Source: Limnanthes douglasii subsp. nivea | Lineage: Eukaryota; Streptophyta; Magnoliopsida; Brassicales; Limnanthaceae | Reading direction: 5' to 3' | DNA length: 64,000 bases | Assembly (NCBI GenBank): GCA_036936605.1 | Contig: JAUPFV010000004.1 | Coordinates: forward strand, 184,158,807 to 184,222,806 | Position numbers and translations under genes: made by a program | Shown here: piece after piece, positions 11,136 through 22,172 of the stretch | How the letters are laid out: every line of letters starts with the position of its first letter | How positions within the stretch are numbered: the first letter of the stretch is position 1 | The notes under the pieces: generated by a model | What the model saw: the letters and a program-made list of their open reading frames with translations, nothing else | Told to the model about the DNA's origin: nothing | Database searches by the model: none

Positions 11136-12661
11136 TCCTCTCCCACTTGAAAAGGATTTGACCTCAAATCCATTTCATCTGCGATAAAAGAAACCAAATC
11201 AGAAATATTAAAGGTAGGACTCACTTTATACTTACCTCGTAGGTCAAGTTGATACGCATTATTGTTGATCTTTTTTATTACTTCAAATGGTCCATCAATT
11301 CTAGGCATCAATTTTGACCTCCTCTCTTCTGGAAATCTTTCCTTTCTTAAGTGCACCCATACTTGATCTCCAACCTCAAAAACTTTCTCACGTCTTCCCT
11401 TGTTTGCTTGTTTGACATATTGCTCAGTTTTCTTGTCTATGTTTTCCCTTGCATCATCATGGATCTGTTTTACAAGTTCAGCTTTCTTTTTCCCATCTAT
11501 GCTAGTTCTTTCACTCAAAGGCAAAGGAATTAGATCCAAAGGAGATATTGGGTTAAATCCATAAAGAATTTGAAAAGGAGAGTACTTAGAAGCAGAATGC
11601 ATAAAATGATTGTATGCAAATTCAACATGCGGCAAACATTCTTCCCAAGTTTTCAAGTTCTTTTTAATTAATGCATGTAGAAGAGTGGACAAAGTCCTAT
11701 TTACTACTTCTGTTTGTCCATGAGTTTGTGGGTGACAGGTAGTAGAAAATGAAAGCTTAGTCCCTAACTTAGACCACAAAGTTTTCCAAAAGTAACTTAG
11801 AAACTTAGTGTCCCTATCTGAAACTATCTTCCTAGGCATGCCATGCAAACGAACTATCTCTTTAAAGAACAGATTAGCAATGTGCAACGCATCATCAGTT
11901 TTGTGACAAACAACAAAGTGTGCCATTTTAGAGAATCGATCAACAACCACAAAAATAGAATCCTTAGCAGTTCTAGTCCTAGGCAATCCAACTACAAAGT
12001 CCATGGATATATCATTCCAAGGATGCGTAGGAATAGGTAAAGGAGTATACAAACCGTGGGATTGAACCTTAGATTTGGCTTGTTTGCAAGTAGCACATCT
12101 GTCACAGATTCTTTCAATATCCCTCCTCATATGTGGCCAATGGAAGTGATCCAGCATTACCTTGAGAGTTGTAGCTATTCCAAAATGTCCCATTAAGCCT
12201 CCTCCATGGGCTTCTCTAACATGTAAATGTCTTATGGAACAATTAGGCACACATAAACGTTTATCAAAGAATAAGAATCCTTCATGCCTATAGAACCGCC
12301 CTGAAGCAAACTTTTCACATGCTTGATACATCTTTCCAAAATCAGAATCATTTTCATATAAACTCTCAAGATGATCAAATCCTAAAATCTTAGTTTCAAG
12401 AGTAGTGATTAAGGCATACCTTCGTGACAACGCATCAACAACAATATTTTCTTTACCTTGTTTGTATTTGATGACATATGGAAATGTCTCAATAAATTCT
12501 ATCCACCTTGCATGTCTTTTGTTAAGTTTTTGCTGACCTTTTAGGTGTTTAAGAGATTCATGGCCAGTGTGTATGACAAACTCCTTTGACCACAAGTAAT
12601 GCTGCCATATTTGCAAAGTTCGAACTAAGGCATACAACTCCTTGTCATAAGTAGGATAGTT
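10973..12661 (-). pseudogene. CRM-like RNase H C-terminus and integrase
   Basis: An open stretch of about 560 codons. It starts in the RNase H C-terminal half ([20 protein letters not shown]), then the integrase HHCC zinc module (H and H in [23 protein letters not shown]). The DDE core follows: D in [11 protein letters not shown] in [11 protein letters not shown] in [10 protein letters not shown], all present. Next is the GPY/F-type module ([20 protein letters not shown]), and then a C-terminal tail ([18 protein letters not shown]) that crosses into the 3' LTR at 11135. The enzyme itself looks intact; it is uncoupled from the upstream frame by one extra A in a run of six near 12705. Confidence 0.93.
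11136..11148 (-). other. Polypurine tract
   Basis: AAGTGGGAGAGGA on the minus strand, directly before the TGATG start of the 3' LTR. This is the plus-strand priming site. Because the pol frame passes through it, the tract is also coding. Confidence 0.85.
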
Positions 12662-15014
12662 TTGAGTAGATCCTCCAAGCTTTTCATTGAAATAAGCTAT
12701 GGGCTTTTTTATCCTGCATCAAAACAGCTCCAATCCCAATTCTAGAAGCATCATATTCAATCTCAAAAGTTTTAAGAAAATCAGGTAATGTCAAGACAGG
12801 AGCATGCGTAAGATTCTCTTTTAAGGATTGAAATGCTTCTTCTTGAGCTTGTTCCCACTTGAAACCAACGTCCTTCTTTATTATTTCAGTGAGTGGTGTA
12901 GCTAAGGTGCGGAAATCTTTGACAAAACGCCTATAAAATCCTACAAGGCCGTGGAAGCTTCTCACTTCTCCAACTGTTTTTGGACTTGGCCATTCGCGGA
13001 TTGCCTTAACCTTTTCCTCATCCACCTTAATATCATCTGCACTTATAACAAAACCTAAAAAAACAAGATTATCGGTACAAAAAGTGCATTTCTTAAGATT
13101 AGCATAGAGATTTTCCTTCCTAAGTACACTTCAAATCAATTTCAGATGGTGAACATGTTCTTCTAAGCACTTACTGTAAATTAAGATGTCATCGAAATAT
13201 ACTACAACAAAAACTCCTATATAAGCCCTTAGAACATGATTCATTAACCGCATGAATGTACTAGGTGCATTAGTCAGCCCAAATGGCATTATTAACCATT
13301 CATATAGTCCATGCTTAGTTTTAAATGCAGTTTTCCACTCATCCCCTTCTTTCATCCTAATTTGGTGATAACCACTTTTAAGATCAATCTTAGAAAAAAT
13401 GCTAGAACCATGCAATTCATCTAACATATTATCTAATCTAAGTATAGGATGGCGATACTTTACTGTTATGTTGTTGATGGCTCTGCAATCAACACACATT
13501 CTCCAGCTTCCATCTTTTTTGGGCACAAGTAGAACTGGTACCACACAAGGACTCATGCTTTCACGAATATGTCCTTTTTCCATCAGTTCACTGATTTTCC
13601 TTTGCAATTCTTTTGTCTCCACTGGATTAGCTCTATAAGCAGGTCTGTTAGGAACGGAGGCTCCAGGTACAAAATCTATTTGGTGTTCGATGCCTCTAAT
13701 TGGTGGAAGCCCCTTTGGATTGTCTTCAGGGAATACATCTTCAAATTCCTGCAAGAGAGAAGTCATCTCACTCGGCAACACCGGTGTCAAGTTAGTTAAA
13801 CTCATAAGAGTTTCCTTAAACACAAAAAGTAACATAGGTTGCTTAGAGAATAATGCTTTCTTAACCTCACCAGATTTTGCATAGAAATTTGAACGTTTAG
13901 TTACCCGACTTTCCTTGTTCTGCATATGCTTTTGATCTTGGTAAACTTCTCGTGGAGTCATGGGAACTAGAGTGGTTTTCCTTCCTTGAAACTCAAATGT
14001 ATGGAAATTAGTGAATCCATCATGGATAACCTTTCGATTAGATTTCCATGGCCTTCCTAACAGTATGTGACTAGCCTCCATTGGTAGAACATCACATAAA
14101 ACTTCATCTTCGTACTTACCAATGGCTAAGGGAACTTCTACTTGGTGTCTAACTTTCATTTCTCCATTGTCGTTAAGCCATTGAAGTTTGTAAGGTGCTG
14201 GATGCTTTTTTGTCTTTAAACCAAGCTTCTTTACCATAGATTCACTTGCCATATTGGTACAACTGCCTCCATCGATAATAAGGCTACAAACTTTCCCTTG
14301 AACAAGACACCTAGTGTGAAACAGGTTCTCCCTTTGCTCTTGTTCTTCTTCTTTTGTTTGAACGCTTAAAGACCTTCTGGCTACCAATAAATCTCCTTTA
14401 GCAGGTCGCTCTAAGTGTTCTTCAGAAGAATCAGAGACAATTTCTTCTTCCTCTAAAATTATTTCTCCATTATCTAGAATTGTCATAATCTTCTTATTAG
14501 AACACTCATTAGCATAATGTACCATCCCTTTACACTTGAAACATTTAACATCACGAGTTCTGATTGCAACCTCTTTAGGCTTGCCCTTGTTATCAATAGA
14601 CAATGGTGTTCCAGATTTTTGGTTCACCTCTACATAACTTCCTTTCTGATAATTGGTCTTCTCATCTTTTGAATAACTTGGCTTAATTGTTACTGCCCCT
14701 GAACTGTAACTTGATCTTGAGGAGTTCTTTCTTTTAACTTGTTGTTCAAATAGCAAAGCTTTGTGTAGCATCTCTTCTAGTTCAACATAATATTGAGTTT
14801 CCAATCTGTCTTGAATTTCTCTAATCAAACCCCCAAGAAACCTTGACATTGTTGCCTCTCTATCTTCTGAAATATCAGCTCGCAACATTAAGGTCTCTAT
14901 TTCTTGATAATACTCTTTAACAGATCGGCTTCCTTGTGTTAATCTCCTCAGCTTTAGATGCAGCTCACGGTGGTAATGACTAGGAACAAACCTCTTCCGC
15001 ATAATAGCTTTCAT
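12662..15014 (-). pseudogene. CRM-like gag C-terminus, protease, reverse transcriptase, RNase H start
   Basis: One frame broken by a single TGA at 13131-13133. The order of domains is: gag core (RFVPSHYHRELHLKLRRLTQ), zinc knuckle CFKCKGMVHYANEC near residue 158, and protease with IIDGGSCTN near residue 247 and ILLGRPW. The RT carries SWRMCVDCRAINNITVKYRHP, FSKIDLKSGYHQIRMKEGDE and the catalytic VVYFDDILIYSK. After the TGA come the RT connection and the RNase H opening ([18 protein letters not shown]) to about 12700. One inserted A in the run at about 12705 shifts the frame into the integrase part. All catalytic boxes I can see are intact. Confidence 0.93.
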
Positions 15015-15545
15015 TTATGCCCATGATTCTATAGGATGTTCCCCATTACGCCTTCTTGAGGTAACTAGTTGATCCCACCAACTAAGAGCATACTCATAAA
15101 ATCGAGTAGCAGCAATTCTTACTTGATTGGTCTCCGTGTAGTGTTGAACGTTGAAAACGAGTTCAATATTCTTTTCCCATTCCAAATAGGCATCTGGATC
15201 GTTCTTTCCATGGAATGGTGGAATCTTAATCTTGAGACCTCCAAGATTGTCACGCATACGTTCGTTTCCCTCTCTTGTACGTCTATGGTGCCTTCTATGG
15301 GTGTTTCGAGACGAATTGCTCATGCGTTCGTAATATTCATCAGCGGCTTCATTTCTGAATTGTTCAGGTAGTTCATGGTTTCTTCTTGGACTGGTTTGTC
15401 GTGAACGGTTCCGCTCGTGGTCAGTGTTTGATTGAAGCTCTTCGCAAAAGGCATCTATCTTGGTGTCTATCAACTTTGTTATAGCTTCAATTAGAAGCTT
15501 GTTGTTATAGAAATTACTGTTTTCTGCATCATTTGAATTAGACAT
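15015..15545 (-). pseudogene. CRM-like gag N-terminus
   Basis: 176 codons from an ATG at 15545. An acidic and polar start (MSNSNDAENSNFYNNK) leads to an Arg/His-rich stretch (NTHRRHHRRTREGNERMRD) and the capsid opening GGLKIKIPPFHGKNDPDAYL / EWEKNIELVF. It ends at a TAA (15015-15017) directly followed in the same frame by the ATG at 15014. The stop is thus a single nonsense change within gag-pol and not a natural boundary. The leader from 15546 to 15863 has no open frame. Confidence 0.92.
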
Positions 15546-15863
15546 CCTTTTCTACAAAAACAAATCACCAGCAAATCACCAGCAACAAGTCCTTGGGAAG
15601 TTCTTCAATTTATTTAAAACCATAAAACATATCCAAATCTGTTTTCCTAAGAATAATAAGAGATAACTTTCAGAACAGCACCTAAAAACGATTTTCTACG
15701 ATTTTAAATCTCAAACAACTATAACTAGGGTGAAACAGATCAGAATTTTGCGATTCAAAATGAAATAATCACACTAACACTCAAATCTTCACAAACAATC
15801 TGATTATATAAAATAGATGAAGAAAAATTAATGAGAAAGAGAATACCTAACTTTCAGAATGTT

Positions 15864-15875
15864 GCTCTGATACCA
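15864..15875 (-). other. Primer-binding site, initiator tRNA-Met type
   Basis: TGGTATCAGAGC on the minus strand, two bases after the end of the 5' LTR (TATCA). This is the standard complement of the 3' end of plant initiator tRNA-Met. Confidence 0.92.
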
Positions 15876-15877
15876 CT

Positions 15878-16748
15878 TGATAAACTCCTCCTAGAATCGG
15901 CACTCTGAAATGGGATAGGGATAACTTTGCAACTAGGAACCCAAAAGGATTCAAGGATCAAAGGATGTGGATGGATAGGTCACACAAAGGTTGTGGAAAG
16001 GCCTTTGATATTCCAACTGATCTTTCTTTCGATATGACGCACCGAATGAAGAACATGTTTTCTTGTGGATATTACACACCAACAAGAGAAAAGTAAAACT
16101 TAAGAAGTTTTTTCAGAATCAAAGATAGTCTAACCATTAGAATTTTGAGTACATAGTTTTTATAGGAGAAAGAACTAGCCTTGAACACAATTAAGGCTGT
16201 TCTTGGAAACATAATGCATGCCTCTAAAACAATTAAGGCTTTTCTTGGAAACAAAATGCTTTAATACTGAAAATACAAAGTATTAATGATATAAGCTAGA
16301 AATCAGACCCTTCCCTCCTCCAAGGACGTGGCTTTTGGTGTAGATGGGCCTTGGGCTTTTATTTCAACAAATGGGCAATGGTGAAGTGAAACAATTGCCT
16401 CAGTAAAAACCTTGTCAAGAAAACCCATTGGGAAAAAACTTGAACAAGGGGAAAAGAGTACAATCGAGACACTTTCTCATTTGTTGAAATCAATTAGCTT
16501 GAATCAAGACGAAAGTGGTTTGACAAACGTTTCCACCATACTTGCTGTTTTGATCACGTGGATTCTCTAGTTGATTAAGCAATCCTCCAACAGCTTTGTT
16601 AAATTGTTTTGCTCTTGATCGAGTTGTTGGACCAGCCGGTAAAATAAGAATATCTTCAACTTCAAGCTCATCTTCTTTTTCAAGTTGTTCATCTGGTTCT
16701 TGCACATTTCCATGTTCTAAGCTCCTTGTGTCATCTAGGATCACATCA
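15878..16748 (-). repeat. 5' LTR of CRM-like element
   Basis: 871 bp, with a TATA box at 16157-16164 and a G-box at 16555-16560. It contains an open frame (16490-16748) equal to the tail of pol ([20 protein letters not shown]), because the coding region extends into the LTR at the other end of the element. It needs no separate gene call. Confidence 0.93.
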
Positions 16749-16753
16749 GTTTG
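16749..16753. repeat. Target-site duplication, right (GTTTG)
   Basis: Identical to 10261-10265 and placed directly outside the CA terminus at 16748. Confidence 0.9.
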
Positions 16754-17915
16754 GCACCTATTCCAACTACTCCTCAAAATCTAGTCAACTCTTCAGCTTT
16801 AATTTGGTCTTCCACTTGAGCCATCAGTGGTCCAAAAGTCAAAGCTCTTCGCTTTTTCGTTTCATTTGCTAGATCTCTTGATAACAATTCTTGTCGAAAA
16901 GTTTCCATAACTACCAGCTCCTCATAATTTTCTCCTACTGCTTGTTTGCATTGAATTATTGTATCTCCATTCACGCGCATTTCTTTGCTCCCCACAAACC
17001 TTCTTCGGAAAGTAGTATACAAATATCTAAAATTTGAAATAGACCCCTTGGAATTCTGTTGTACCACTATAAAGTTGTTCCTTTGAAAGTTTGAGAGAAA
17101 GCTCAACACACCAACTTGTCATCGTCCTCGAAATTCATAATATATTTTTTGAACTGTTCGATGTGGTCGTTAGGGTGGTGCATCCCATCGAATTTTTCAA
17201 AGTTTGAAATGTCAAACCGCTTCAGAAGAGAGATAGATCTTATCTTAGTTGTCAGAGGATAATTTATCCAGTCAACACCCTGAACATATTGATTGTCATT
17301 CCCATCTTCCATCACAGCGTATAAATTCCGATCATCCACCATGTTGCATTGATTCGACGTGTTCCCTTCACACCAATAAGCTTTCCTCAAGCATTGTGAT
17401 ATACTTTCCTTCCTGGCTTTGTATTCATTTCTTGATTTTCGATTTTAATCTTTTTCTTCTTTCTTTCGAAGATCCTCGATACTTCTTAAAATCAGATCCT
17501 GAACTTTCTATTTCTTCGTCACTAGACGTGATATACCTTTGTTTGTCTTTTTTATATTTTCGTGAAGTGTGACACTCCTTAGAACATTCAAAACGCGTTT
17601 TTTCTGTTCACTTCTAACCTGGCGAGTTGTGCAAGATCGATCAGACTGATCGTCATCGTCATTTTTGTCATCTAACTGTCTTACCTCTGATTTCAGCCTA
17701 ACTGATTGAATTTTTTGTTCTATCTGGTCATACTTCTCATTAATAGTTGTAATTTTGTCTAGTAATTCATTCATTCACATTTCAATGTCCGACTGAGTTT
17801 GTCGAACTGGAATCGATTCCTCATAATTGTCATTTCCTCCTTACAAGTCATGTTTTAATGTTTCAACAGCTTCTCGAACTAATGGTTCACCTTCGTTTCT
17901 TGGATTCATTGTTGA
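16754..17915 (-). pseudogene. Tat-type gypsy gag remnant (first half)
   Basis: Begins near 17913 (MNPRNEGEPLVREAVETLKH), with a coiled-coil-like stretch at 17774-17508 (MNELLDKITTINEKYDQIEQ). The gag core follows at 17390-17103 (NDNQYVQGVDWINYPLTTKI, then HPNDHIEQFKKYIMNFEDDD) and 17109-16774 (IQCKQAVGENYEELVVMETF). It aligns with 57110-58255 of the second copy. Several stops and shifts. The domain is cut by the CRM-like insertion and continues at 10265. Confidence 0.8.
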
Positions 17916-17987
17916 TTGAAATAGTATTTTAAACAAGAATAAGAAAAAACAATCAAACATGAACAATCTAGGCACCAATCGTGATCG

Positions 17988-18007
17988 TCCCTACTGAAGT
18001 CACCAAA
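17988..18007 (-). other. Primer-binding-like site and start of 5' LTR
   Basis: On the minus strand it reads TTTGGTGACTTCAGTAGGGA, resembling the TTGGCGACTCxxCTGGGGA-type site after the 5' LTR of Ogre-like Tat elements. The 56968-57000 copy has TTGGCGATCACAGTGGGA at the same place. The LTR should extend from about 18010 to higher coordinates, but I cannot fix its far end. Confidence 0.5.
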
Positions 18008-19018
18008 TTAGTGAGTATTATTTATACTTTGCAAAGTAAAATCGAGTAAGTAAAGAGAAATAGAGAATTAACACAACCTCAGATTTAACACTAAAAAATA
18101 AAAAGTTTCGCATGCAAGAATTAGCAATGTCTTTCATCACTCAATTACTATATCAATCCATATGATATCTCTTATTTAACAACCGCGAGACAAGAGATGT
18201 GAGACGGTTAAAAGCAGAGGTTATGAACTATATCTTCATCGCGAAGCTTACTTAAAGTGTAGGCTTCAAACCTTGCATTTACATAAACCTGTAAATCGAA
18301 TAAATCATACTAAAAACCATAAAACCAAACTAAATTAAAAGCGTCTTCTACGCTTTACAAAATATATACAGAAAAATCGACTAACAAGAATTCAAAAATT
18401 ACGTTTAGAGAAACCTGCAAAACGAATGAACAGATGAAATCAAGTCAATGTTAATGATGAAGTCAACTGATAAGCGACCAAAAGAAATCAAAATACACAA
18501 AAAAATAGATTGAAAAAAAAAACTCAAATTCGAACAAAAGATAAATCATAACTTCACCTATATTGAATCTAGGGAGAGAAAAATGACCATAAAAAATAAA
18601 GCTAATTATAAAAATTATTAAGTTTAAGTAAAGCATCCGTCAAAACTATTAAGTTTTTATATAATTTATCAAAATATTTGGAGAATTATAAATAAAGTTG
18701 ATAATAAATAAAAAAAGTTTAAATTAAATTTACTAAAAATAAATGATAATAAAAATATGAAATAAAAAATCATCTTAATTTTAAATACTTTTTTTTTTCT
18801 TCTAGATTAACATATTTATTTTCAATTTCACGAAGGTCATTGTCTCTCCTTATTAAAATTTATACTTAGATTTTCATGTTTTATATTAATTAATTCGAAT
18901 GCTTTTATTTATTTAGTAAAACAATGTATTAATAATATTGATAAATATTAAAATACCTTATTTAGTCAAATTTTAAACTGATTCATAATGTTTAGCTTTT
19001 TTTCCGAGGAAACTCACG
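18008..19018. other. AT-rich stretch, probably old LTR plus unknown DNA
   Basis: Very AT-rich with no reading frame of note. The first few hundred bases probably include the LTR of the minus-strand Tat element. From about 18590 to 19000 I see nothing recognisable. Confidence 0.35.
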
Positions 19019-19120
19019 GCCGTTACCCAACGAGTGTGCACAGGGTAAACCCTCAGTCTGATACAATAGCCTACAAATCAACGTCAGAAGGTAAACCACA
19101 CAAAATGATAGACTCAAACC
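19019..19120 (-). repeat. SINE-like repeat, tail part only
   Basis: Contains gtgtgcacagggtaaaccct and aaatcaacgtcagaaggtaa, matching the tail modules of the SINE-like repeats at 24252-24400 and 25620-26008. The tRNA-like head is missing. Adjacent sequence at 19138-19216 contains a short direct duplication (gttataatagggttagacat). Confidence 0.5.
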
Positions 19121-19219
19121 ATTAGTTATACTGAAAGGTTATAATAGGGTTAGACATACGATTCAATAGCCTACAAATCAACTAAGTTATAATAGGGTTA
19201 GACATACGATTCAATAACA

Positions 19220-20660
19220 TGTTATACCCTATTAATCCCAATTAATATGTAACATAATGGTTATTTACTATGTAATTAATGCAATTATTATAACTGAAAC
19301 TAACTATAAATAAGAACTACAACCAACGAGTTCATCATTGTTCAATTGTGTTATCTTCTTCACTTTCATATTTTTCCTATAAAATGGTAATTAACTTAAA
19401 ATCCTAGTTTTTAGTTTGGTTACAATTATTGTTCTAATTGAACAAAATCATGCAACGCCATTGGTTCTGTCTGTAGGAACTGAAAGGTTCTCATAAGAAT
19501 TTATTCAAAAATCCGATAAAAATATATAGTTTGACCACAACCCAAAAGTAAAATCAAAATTTCTACCATGTTGAGACCCTTAACTCCTTATCATCACAAT
19601 CCTAATTTCGTCGCCCATGCAGAATCATTTCGTTCACGTAAAATCATGTCACTACATGAAATCTTGTCGAACTGCCACGCAAAATAATATCGTCGACGTC
19701 GTACAAAATAGTATCATCAACATCGAGTTAGATTATAACCTTATAATCATGAAACAACTCATTAACATCTACCACACCTACGTCGGTGATGTTCAGGCCA
19801 TCAAATTGTTTTTCACCGCCATCAAAGAAACAACTTTTAGAACTACTACGAAATCTGTAATTGGAAAAGCTAGCACGGACTCTGGTAATGGTGCCAGGAA
19901 AATGATACCATACTTTCAAGGCCATATGATTACAGTCTTGATAATTTTTCCGTTAAGAAATATTCTCAAAAATCCTGATATGTCGGGCAGGTAAACGCGG
20001 TGGTTTATAAAATTGATATATATTGACATCAAGTTCGAGCCATGAGCTACTATTAAAGATGAGACTCTAGCAGATTTCCTCAAAAAACTTTATGTTGAAC
20101 AATTACCCCTTTAGAAGCTAGTCTTGAACCATTGTGGAAAATTCGCAAGGACGAGGGCTCAAACAATCAAGGATTTAAAGTTGATATTCAACTAATTTCT
20201 ACCTTGAGGGACCTTCTCCAGCAATCAGTCTGATTCAGCTTCATTTTCTTGAACAATGAGACCGAATATGAAGCAGCCATTGCACGATTGCAGCTCGCCC
20301 CAAATATCAGGTACAATGTGTAAGACTTCATACTAACTCATAACTGGTAGTTATCCATGGTTTGGGACAATCCAAAACCAAAGAGGATACCCTTATCCCC
20401 TATTTAAAAAAAACTACGAGTTGAGGTCTCAAACTTAAGAACACGTGTTGTAATATCAAGTACCAAGGGAAAAAAGAAAATATACAATGCACTCGCGTTT
20501 ACAAAAAACCCTGAATCCGAGCTATGGGTCGTTATCCAAAAGAAAACTATTATGTACCATTTAATAAGGACTGAGCCCTCTGAAGGATCTTGTGAGGCTA
20601 TGGTTATCGAGAAGTATTGGGAAATTTGATCGGCTAAAGATAAAGAACTTTATGTTTGAT
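19220..20660 (+). mobile_element. Deleted Tat-type gypsy element with short 5' LTR
   Basis: A 241-bp LTR (19220-19460, TGTTATACCC...CGCCA, TATA box 19305-19312) is followed at once by a degenerate primer site TTGGTTCTGTCTGTAGGAA (19461-19479). Gag, protease and RT are gone. 19890-20110 encodes the end of gypsy RNase H (GARKMIPYFQGHMI, LKNPDMSGR, TIKDETLADFLKKLY) and 20110-20640 has fragments of the following linker. No 3' LTR was found. Confidence 0.7.
19850..20110 (+). pseudogene. Gypsy RNase H remnant
   Basis: Reads the ARKMxPYFQxHxI and PLRNILKNPDMSGR boxes shared with 7600-7740 and 60270-60380. A TAA follows SGR at 19992. Only this part of pol can be recognised in the element. Confidence 0.75.
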
Positions 20661-21039
20661 GGAACCAACAAAATAAAAAAAAAACGTAAAGGAAATCGAA
20701 AACACACAAGACAATATGTAACATGGTTCACTTTGTGTAAATAGTTATATATCCACGAGCAACAAACAACCTCTTTTATTAAACAAATAGGTTACATAAA
20801 GACTTTCCAAACCCAAATGGCTCAGAGTCTCATTGTCATAAAAATAATGTGATTCAGATAAATTTATATGAAGTGTTTATCTCTCACCTTACTTCTCTCT
20901 CAAAAAAGACCTAAAGCTTTCTCTCACTTAAAAAGAATATAAAATTATCTCATAAGTCAATTGTTTGTTATTATTATTGTTGCCACAAACCCAGGGGAGA
21001 ATTTAGGGGGTAGCCAAATATGCAATGTCATACACTCAA
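20661..21039. other. Unclassified repeat-like sequence
   Basis: No coding signal. 20690-20770 (atggttcactttgtgtaaat, tatccacgagcaac) has the look of an LTR or short retroelement end seen widely in plant genomes, but I could not find a second end. Confidence 0.25.
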
Positions 21040-21235
21040 TCTAAAAAATTATTTTAGTATAGTGGTAAAGTGTTTTACCTTTTTACTCAAGGTTTTGAGT
21101 TCAAACCTCATAAACCCCAAAAACATTTATATTTTTCTTGTTTTATAGTTCTCCATACTCTAGGTCATGAGTTCAAACCCCATAAGCCCCAAAATATTTA
21201 TATTTTCTTTTTTTATAGTTCTTTTTTTTGAACGT
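21040..21235 (+). repeat. tRNA-like SINE remnant with internal duplication
   Basis: A box-A-like tatagtggtaaagtg at 21058-21072 and a box-B-like gagttcaaacc at 21105-21115 suggest a tRNA-derived Pol III promoter. The box-B part and its tail (cataaaccccaaaaa, atttatattttt) are repeated about 67 bp later. Confidence 0.4.
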
Positions 21236-22052
21236 GATTTAATCACAAATCCTTTTTTATCGGCCAAATTATACTTTTTCCTCTCTCTTTTTTGGCCTTC
21301 AATTATATTTTTGTCTCCAATTCAAATTCCAAAATATTATTAAATTAAATATATTAAATGGTAAGTGGAAGCTTCCATGTAGTATATAGTAATTGGATAT
21401 TTGTCTAAAAATTGATCATGGCCCATGTGCCTTTAAAAAAAGGTTGAATAGCTAAATATATAATTGTTTATTTATAAATTTCGTACATGGGTTATTTATA
21501 TAAGCTTATTAATCATATTTAGATAATTTATTAATAATTTAATAGTTAAGCATATAATTGTTTTTTTTTTTATAAATTTGGTATATGAATGATATATATT
21601 TATATAAGTTTATTAATCATATTAAGGTAGTTTATTAATAATATTTAGGTAATTTATTAATTGTATTTAAGTAATAAATTTTTTATACCAAGTTTGCTAA
21701 TAAAATAATTATATTTAAATAATATGATGCTATAATAACATTAAAGTTTAAATGATAAAATGTGTTTTGGAGTGATTTGATTACTAATTGTATATAAGTC
21801 TGTAAATGATTTGATTACTAATTTTAGGTTTATTAAAGTTTAAATGATAAAATGTGTTTCTGGAGTAGTTTGATTACTAACTGTATATAAGTTTCTAAAT
21901 GATTTGGTTACTAATTTTAGGTTTTTTCTCATATTATTGGTAAATTTTATTTTGCTAGTTTAGTGTTTATTAGATGATTTTGTTTTGTTTGTCTAGTGTT
22001 TAATAGATGATTTTGTTTGATTTGTTTACAGAATGTTGCGCAATGTTTTTAC
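21236..22052. other. AT-rich stretch with local repeats
   Basis: No coding region. There are local direct repeats (tttattaatcatatt at about 21505 and 21610; a block at 21745-21810 repeated at 21835-21915 including gtttaaatgataaaatgtgt). Nothing nameable. Confidence 0.4.
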
Positions 22053-22172
22053 GTCTACCCCCTAGATTTTCGGAGTCTACTCCCCTAGATTTTCGGAGTC
22101 TAATACTTCGGTACATTTCCGAAGTCTAATACTTCGGTAGATTTTCGGAGTCTAATACTTCTATTATCGAAA
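22053..22172 (+). repeat. Short tandem repeat, 23-26 bp unit, about 5 copies
   Basis: Five head-to-tail units starting GTCTA, most with TAGATTTTCGGA: starts near 22053, 22075, 22098, 22124 and 22150. The later three contain the added AATACTTCGG piece, a two-step expansion. Confidence 0.8.

Larger units (their letters stand above)
10266..16748 (-). mobile_element. Complete CRM-like Ty3/gypsy retrotransposon
   Basis: A full 6,483-bp element on the minus strand: 5' LTR 15878-16748, tRNA-iMet-type primer site 15864-15875, gag-pol 15545 down to about 10970, polypurine tract 11136-11148, 3' LTR 10266-11135, flanked by GTTTG. Its pol frame runs into the 3' LTR, a feature known from the CRM clade of chromoviruses (centromeric retrotransposons). 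The two LTRs differ at about 34 positions by my by-eye count (near 4%), so it is fairly young. It carries two in-frame stops in gag-pol, one frameshift and one stop in the LTR-coded tail, so it is not autonomous now. Clade assignment rests on gag and integrase style and the LTR overlap, not on a search. Confidence 0.93.
6550..18007 (-). mobile_element. Tat-type gypsy element, interrupted (family also at 56757-60483)
   Basis: A minus-strand Tat-type element read from the primer-binding site at 17988-18007 through gag (17915-16754), resuming at 10265 (rest of gag), then protease, RT, RNase H, second RNase H and the first part of integrase, where it is cut at about 6550. The gap 10266-16748 is a younger CRM-like element bounded by the direct repeat GTTTG. 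Comparison with the second copy at 56757-60483 shows gag running straight across the insertion point. No 3' LTR remains. Confidence 0.85.

Noticed and set aside
16490..16777. Apparent 95-codon gene at the right edge of the CRM-like element
   Set aside because: It is the LTR copy of the pol tail plus a few codons of flanking Tat gag DNA.
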